Shown: positions 5,587 through 7,039 of the stretch, piece after piece
Position numbering within the stretch: the stretch's first letter is position 1
Layout of the letters: every line of letters begins with the position of its first letter
DNA from: DATBMY01 sp036554605
GTDB lineage: Bacteria; Acidobacteriota; Blastocatellia; UBA7656
Reading direction: 5' to 3'
NCBI GenBank assembly: GCA_036554605.1
Contig: DATBMY010000442.1
Location: 1-7,039 of the forward strand
Length of the DNA stretch: 7,039 bases
The notes under the pieces: model-generated
The model's database searches: none
What the model was told of the DNA's origin: nothing
The model's input: only the letters and a program-made list of their open reading frames with translations
Made by a program: the position numbers and the translations under genes

Positions 5587-5600
5587 ACCGGAGTATAGAT

Positions 5601-5641
5601 GAGCGGCCGCGGCAGCGCGAAGGCGGCGGGCCGCGCGCGGC
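5601..5641. other. Very GC-rich palindromic stretch after the LTD/TIG gene
   Basis: Directly after the stop (5645-5647) lie 41 bases of almost pure G and C, including GCGGCCGC (5603-5610) and the palindrome GCCGCGCGCGGC (5630-5641). CGCGGC/GCCGCG arms (5630-5635 with 5608-5613) can form a stem with a 16-nt loop. A role in transcription termination is plausible from position, but there is no T-run, so it is not called a terminator. Confidence 0.35.
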
Positions 5642-5644
5642 AAA

Positions 5645-7039
5645 TCACTCTACGATTTTGATGCTCACCCTGTTAGACCGTCCGCCGTCCCGGTGCCGCG
5701 CCTGCACGGTAATAGCGCCGGCCGATTCCGCGCCGTCTTCAGGTATTCGCGCCGTGAATTCCGTATCGCTGATAAAGGTCGTCATCACCGCTCGCTCTCC
5801 TATAAAGAGCGTGATCCCGGGCTTAAAGGCCAGGCCCTTAAAGCGCACTTCATTCTCGCCTTTGCCTGCCCTTATGCGTCTTGGCGACAACCGGGTGATG
5901 AGAGGTCCGTTTTCAACCTTGAGCATCACGATGTTCGAGCGGTTGCCGTCCGCATTTATGACCAGCACCTCAAGCGAGGCGGCGCGCTCGAAGAGCCTGT
6001 CCGGCAAGCGAGCTTTAAGCACGCGCCGCTCATCGAGCGATGCCTCGAATCTCTCGCCCCCTACCATGACAGCCGCTCCGCGCTGGAGCCGGTCGCCTTC
6101 TATCCGAATCTCGAAGCCCTCCGCGCGCGTGCCGGTCTGGCCGGGGTCGATCTTCGTTATGAGCGGCGGGTCATCCTCTAGGATGAGCTTCGCATCGCCG
6201 GACAGCTCGCCTTTCGGATTGCGCACTCGCACGCGCGCGAGACCTCCCTCGCCCGTCAGGTTTTCACTCACTTCGGCTTCGAGCCGCAGGTCGGAGATAT
6301 AGCGGGTCTGAAGATCGGCTTCATCAAAGACCGCCATTGCGCCCGGCAGAAAATTCGCCCCCGTAATGACGAGCGTGAATGACCGAGCCCCTTTGCGAAC
6401 GACGGCGGGCTCAAGCTTATGTATCGCGGGTCTGGTAGTAAACGCCTGCCCGTCGACCTTCGCGCCGGGCGAAAAGAGCCGCCGCCCGTCTCGCGCTACC
6501 TCCGCGTGCGGCGCAAAGTCGAGGCCGTCCGCGTCGGGGTCGCGATTTATCGACTGGCCCGCGTTGCCCTCGCTTGCGCCGAACTTGATCTCCTGAATGA
6601 CGCGCCCTTTATCGTCCGCGAGCTTGATCGTGTCGCCGCCGTTGTTGAGCGATAGCCCGCCCGTCGATGCGACGAAGACCATTTTCGTTGCGCTTGCGTT
6701 GCCAAAGCCTCCGCGCGGCGAGCCCCCGCCGAATACGACCGCGACTTCGAGTGGCGGCAAGACCGAGCCGGGCGCAAACAGGTGGCGCACGCCGTCCGCG
6801 TCCGACAGGGTGAATCCCGATATGTCCATAGGCTCGTCGGTCCTGTTGATTATTTCCACGAACTCATCCTGACTGGTGCTTCGCTCGCCATCATTATTCG
6901 CGTCGCCCGGCGGTCCATCGGGCGGGTCGGCCAGGAATTCATTTATCACCAGAGGGTCGCGCGCGATTATTCTCAGCGGCGCATCATTCGACACGCCCGA
7001 ATCGGGATTCTCTATCCTCAGTAAGACCTTTCCGACCCC
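5645..7039 (-). CDS. Extracellular lamin-tail domain protein with IPT/TIG repeats (5' end outside window)
   Basis: The 464 visible residues (numbered from the window edge) end at a TGA at 5645. A lamin-tail domain covers about 28-195: INEFLADPPDG, DANNDG, DEFVEIINRTDEPMDISG, FTLSDADGVRH, VVFGGGSPRGGFG, SLNNGGDTIKLADDKG, QSINRDPDADGLDF and a closing LFSPGA. Three IPT/TIG immunoglobulin-like domains follow at about 203-288, 290-376 and 377-463, each opening with an I-x-K/R-L/I-x-P pattern and closing with a (V/R)-N-x-x-G-x-x-S strand. A GTG at 6994 could be taken as the start, but the 15 residues before it stay open and end in RIENPDSGVSNDAPLRI, the closing strand of another TIG domain. The true start is therefore beyond the window. 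These domains are typical of secreted or surface proteins involved in adhesion or carbohydrate binding; the specific role is unknown. The last TIG domain ends right at the stop, with no membrane anchor or sorting signal. Confidence 0.9.
   Translation of the reverse strand, partial: GVGKVLLRIENPDSGVSNDAPLRIIARDPLVINEFLADPPDGPPGDANNDGERSTSQDEFVEIINRTDEPMDISGFTLSDADGVRHLFAPGSVLPPLEVAVVFGGGSPRGGFGNASATKMVFVASTGGLSLNNGGDTIKLADDKGRVIQEIKFGASEGNAGQSINRDPDADGLDFAPHAEVARDGRRLFSPGAKVDGQAFTTRPAIHKLEPAVVRKGARSFTLVITGANFLPGAMAVFDEADLQTRYISDLRLEAEVSENLTGEGGLARVRVRNPKGELSGDAKLILEDDPPLITKIDPGQTGTRAEGFEIRIEGDRLQRGAAVMVGGERFEASLDERRVLKARLPDRLFERAASLEVLVINADGNRSNIVMLKVENGPLITRLSPRRIRAGKGENEVRFKGLAFKPGITLFIGERAVMTTFISDTEFTARIPEDGAESAGAITVQARHRDGGRSNRVSIKIVE

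Noticed and set aside
4889..5602. Plus-strand open frame of 237 codons overlapping the same gene and its promoter
   Set aside because: Cys/Ser/Pro-rich translation with no recognisable motif; antisense shadow.
5658..6302. Plus-strand open frame of 214 codons opposite the LTD/TIG gene
   Set aside because: Ser/Arg-rich translation without domain features, opposite well-formed TIG domains.

Overview
All six genes read on the minus strand; every open frame on the plus strand looks like a shadow. In transcription order (right to left): a 5'-truncated extracellular protein with a lamin-tail domain among IPT/TIG repeats (5645-7039); a Ycf48/Asp-box beta-propeller lipoprotein (4381-5511); a gene-free stretch of about 400 bp holding an inverted heptamer array and a promoter candidate; two tandem TonB-family energy transducers (2924-3931 and 1747-2817); type I signal peptidase lepB (951-1658); and a membrane protein with a Yip1-like region followed by TPRs, running off the left edge (1-896).

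The organism is a Gram-negative (diderm) bacterium of fairly high GC, judged by eye and not computed. Lamin-tail/TIG proteins, non-photosynthetic Ycf48-like lipoproteins, TonB proteins with Gly-rich linkers and Yip1-TPR proteins together suggest Acidobacteriota, perhaps Blastocatellia. This is inference from gene style; no rRNA or other marker is present.

The theme is the cell envelope. LepB cleaves the signal peptides of Sec-exported proteins. The two TonB proteins would span the periplasm and transmit energy to outer-membrane receptors, although no ExbB, ExbD or receptor gene lies in the window. The propeller lipoprotein and the LTD/TIG protein are themselves exported. The genes probably form several transcription units rather than one operon: -35 TTGACA boxes precede the tonB pair and lepB, and a TAGAAT -10 box precedes the lipoprotein gene.

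I see no clear new defence or biosynthetic system, and no tRNA, rRNA, CRISPR or transposase. The least explained structure is at 4247-4393: two arrays of a degenerate heptamer (about GTCAGGG) face each other around a 58-nt core, and one arm supplies the last codons and stop codon of the lipoprotein gene. The second most interesting point is the pair of diverged TonB paralogues, only one of which keeps a histidine in its membrane helix.
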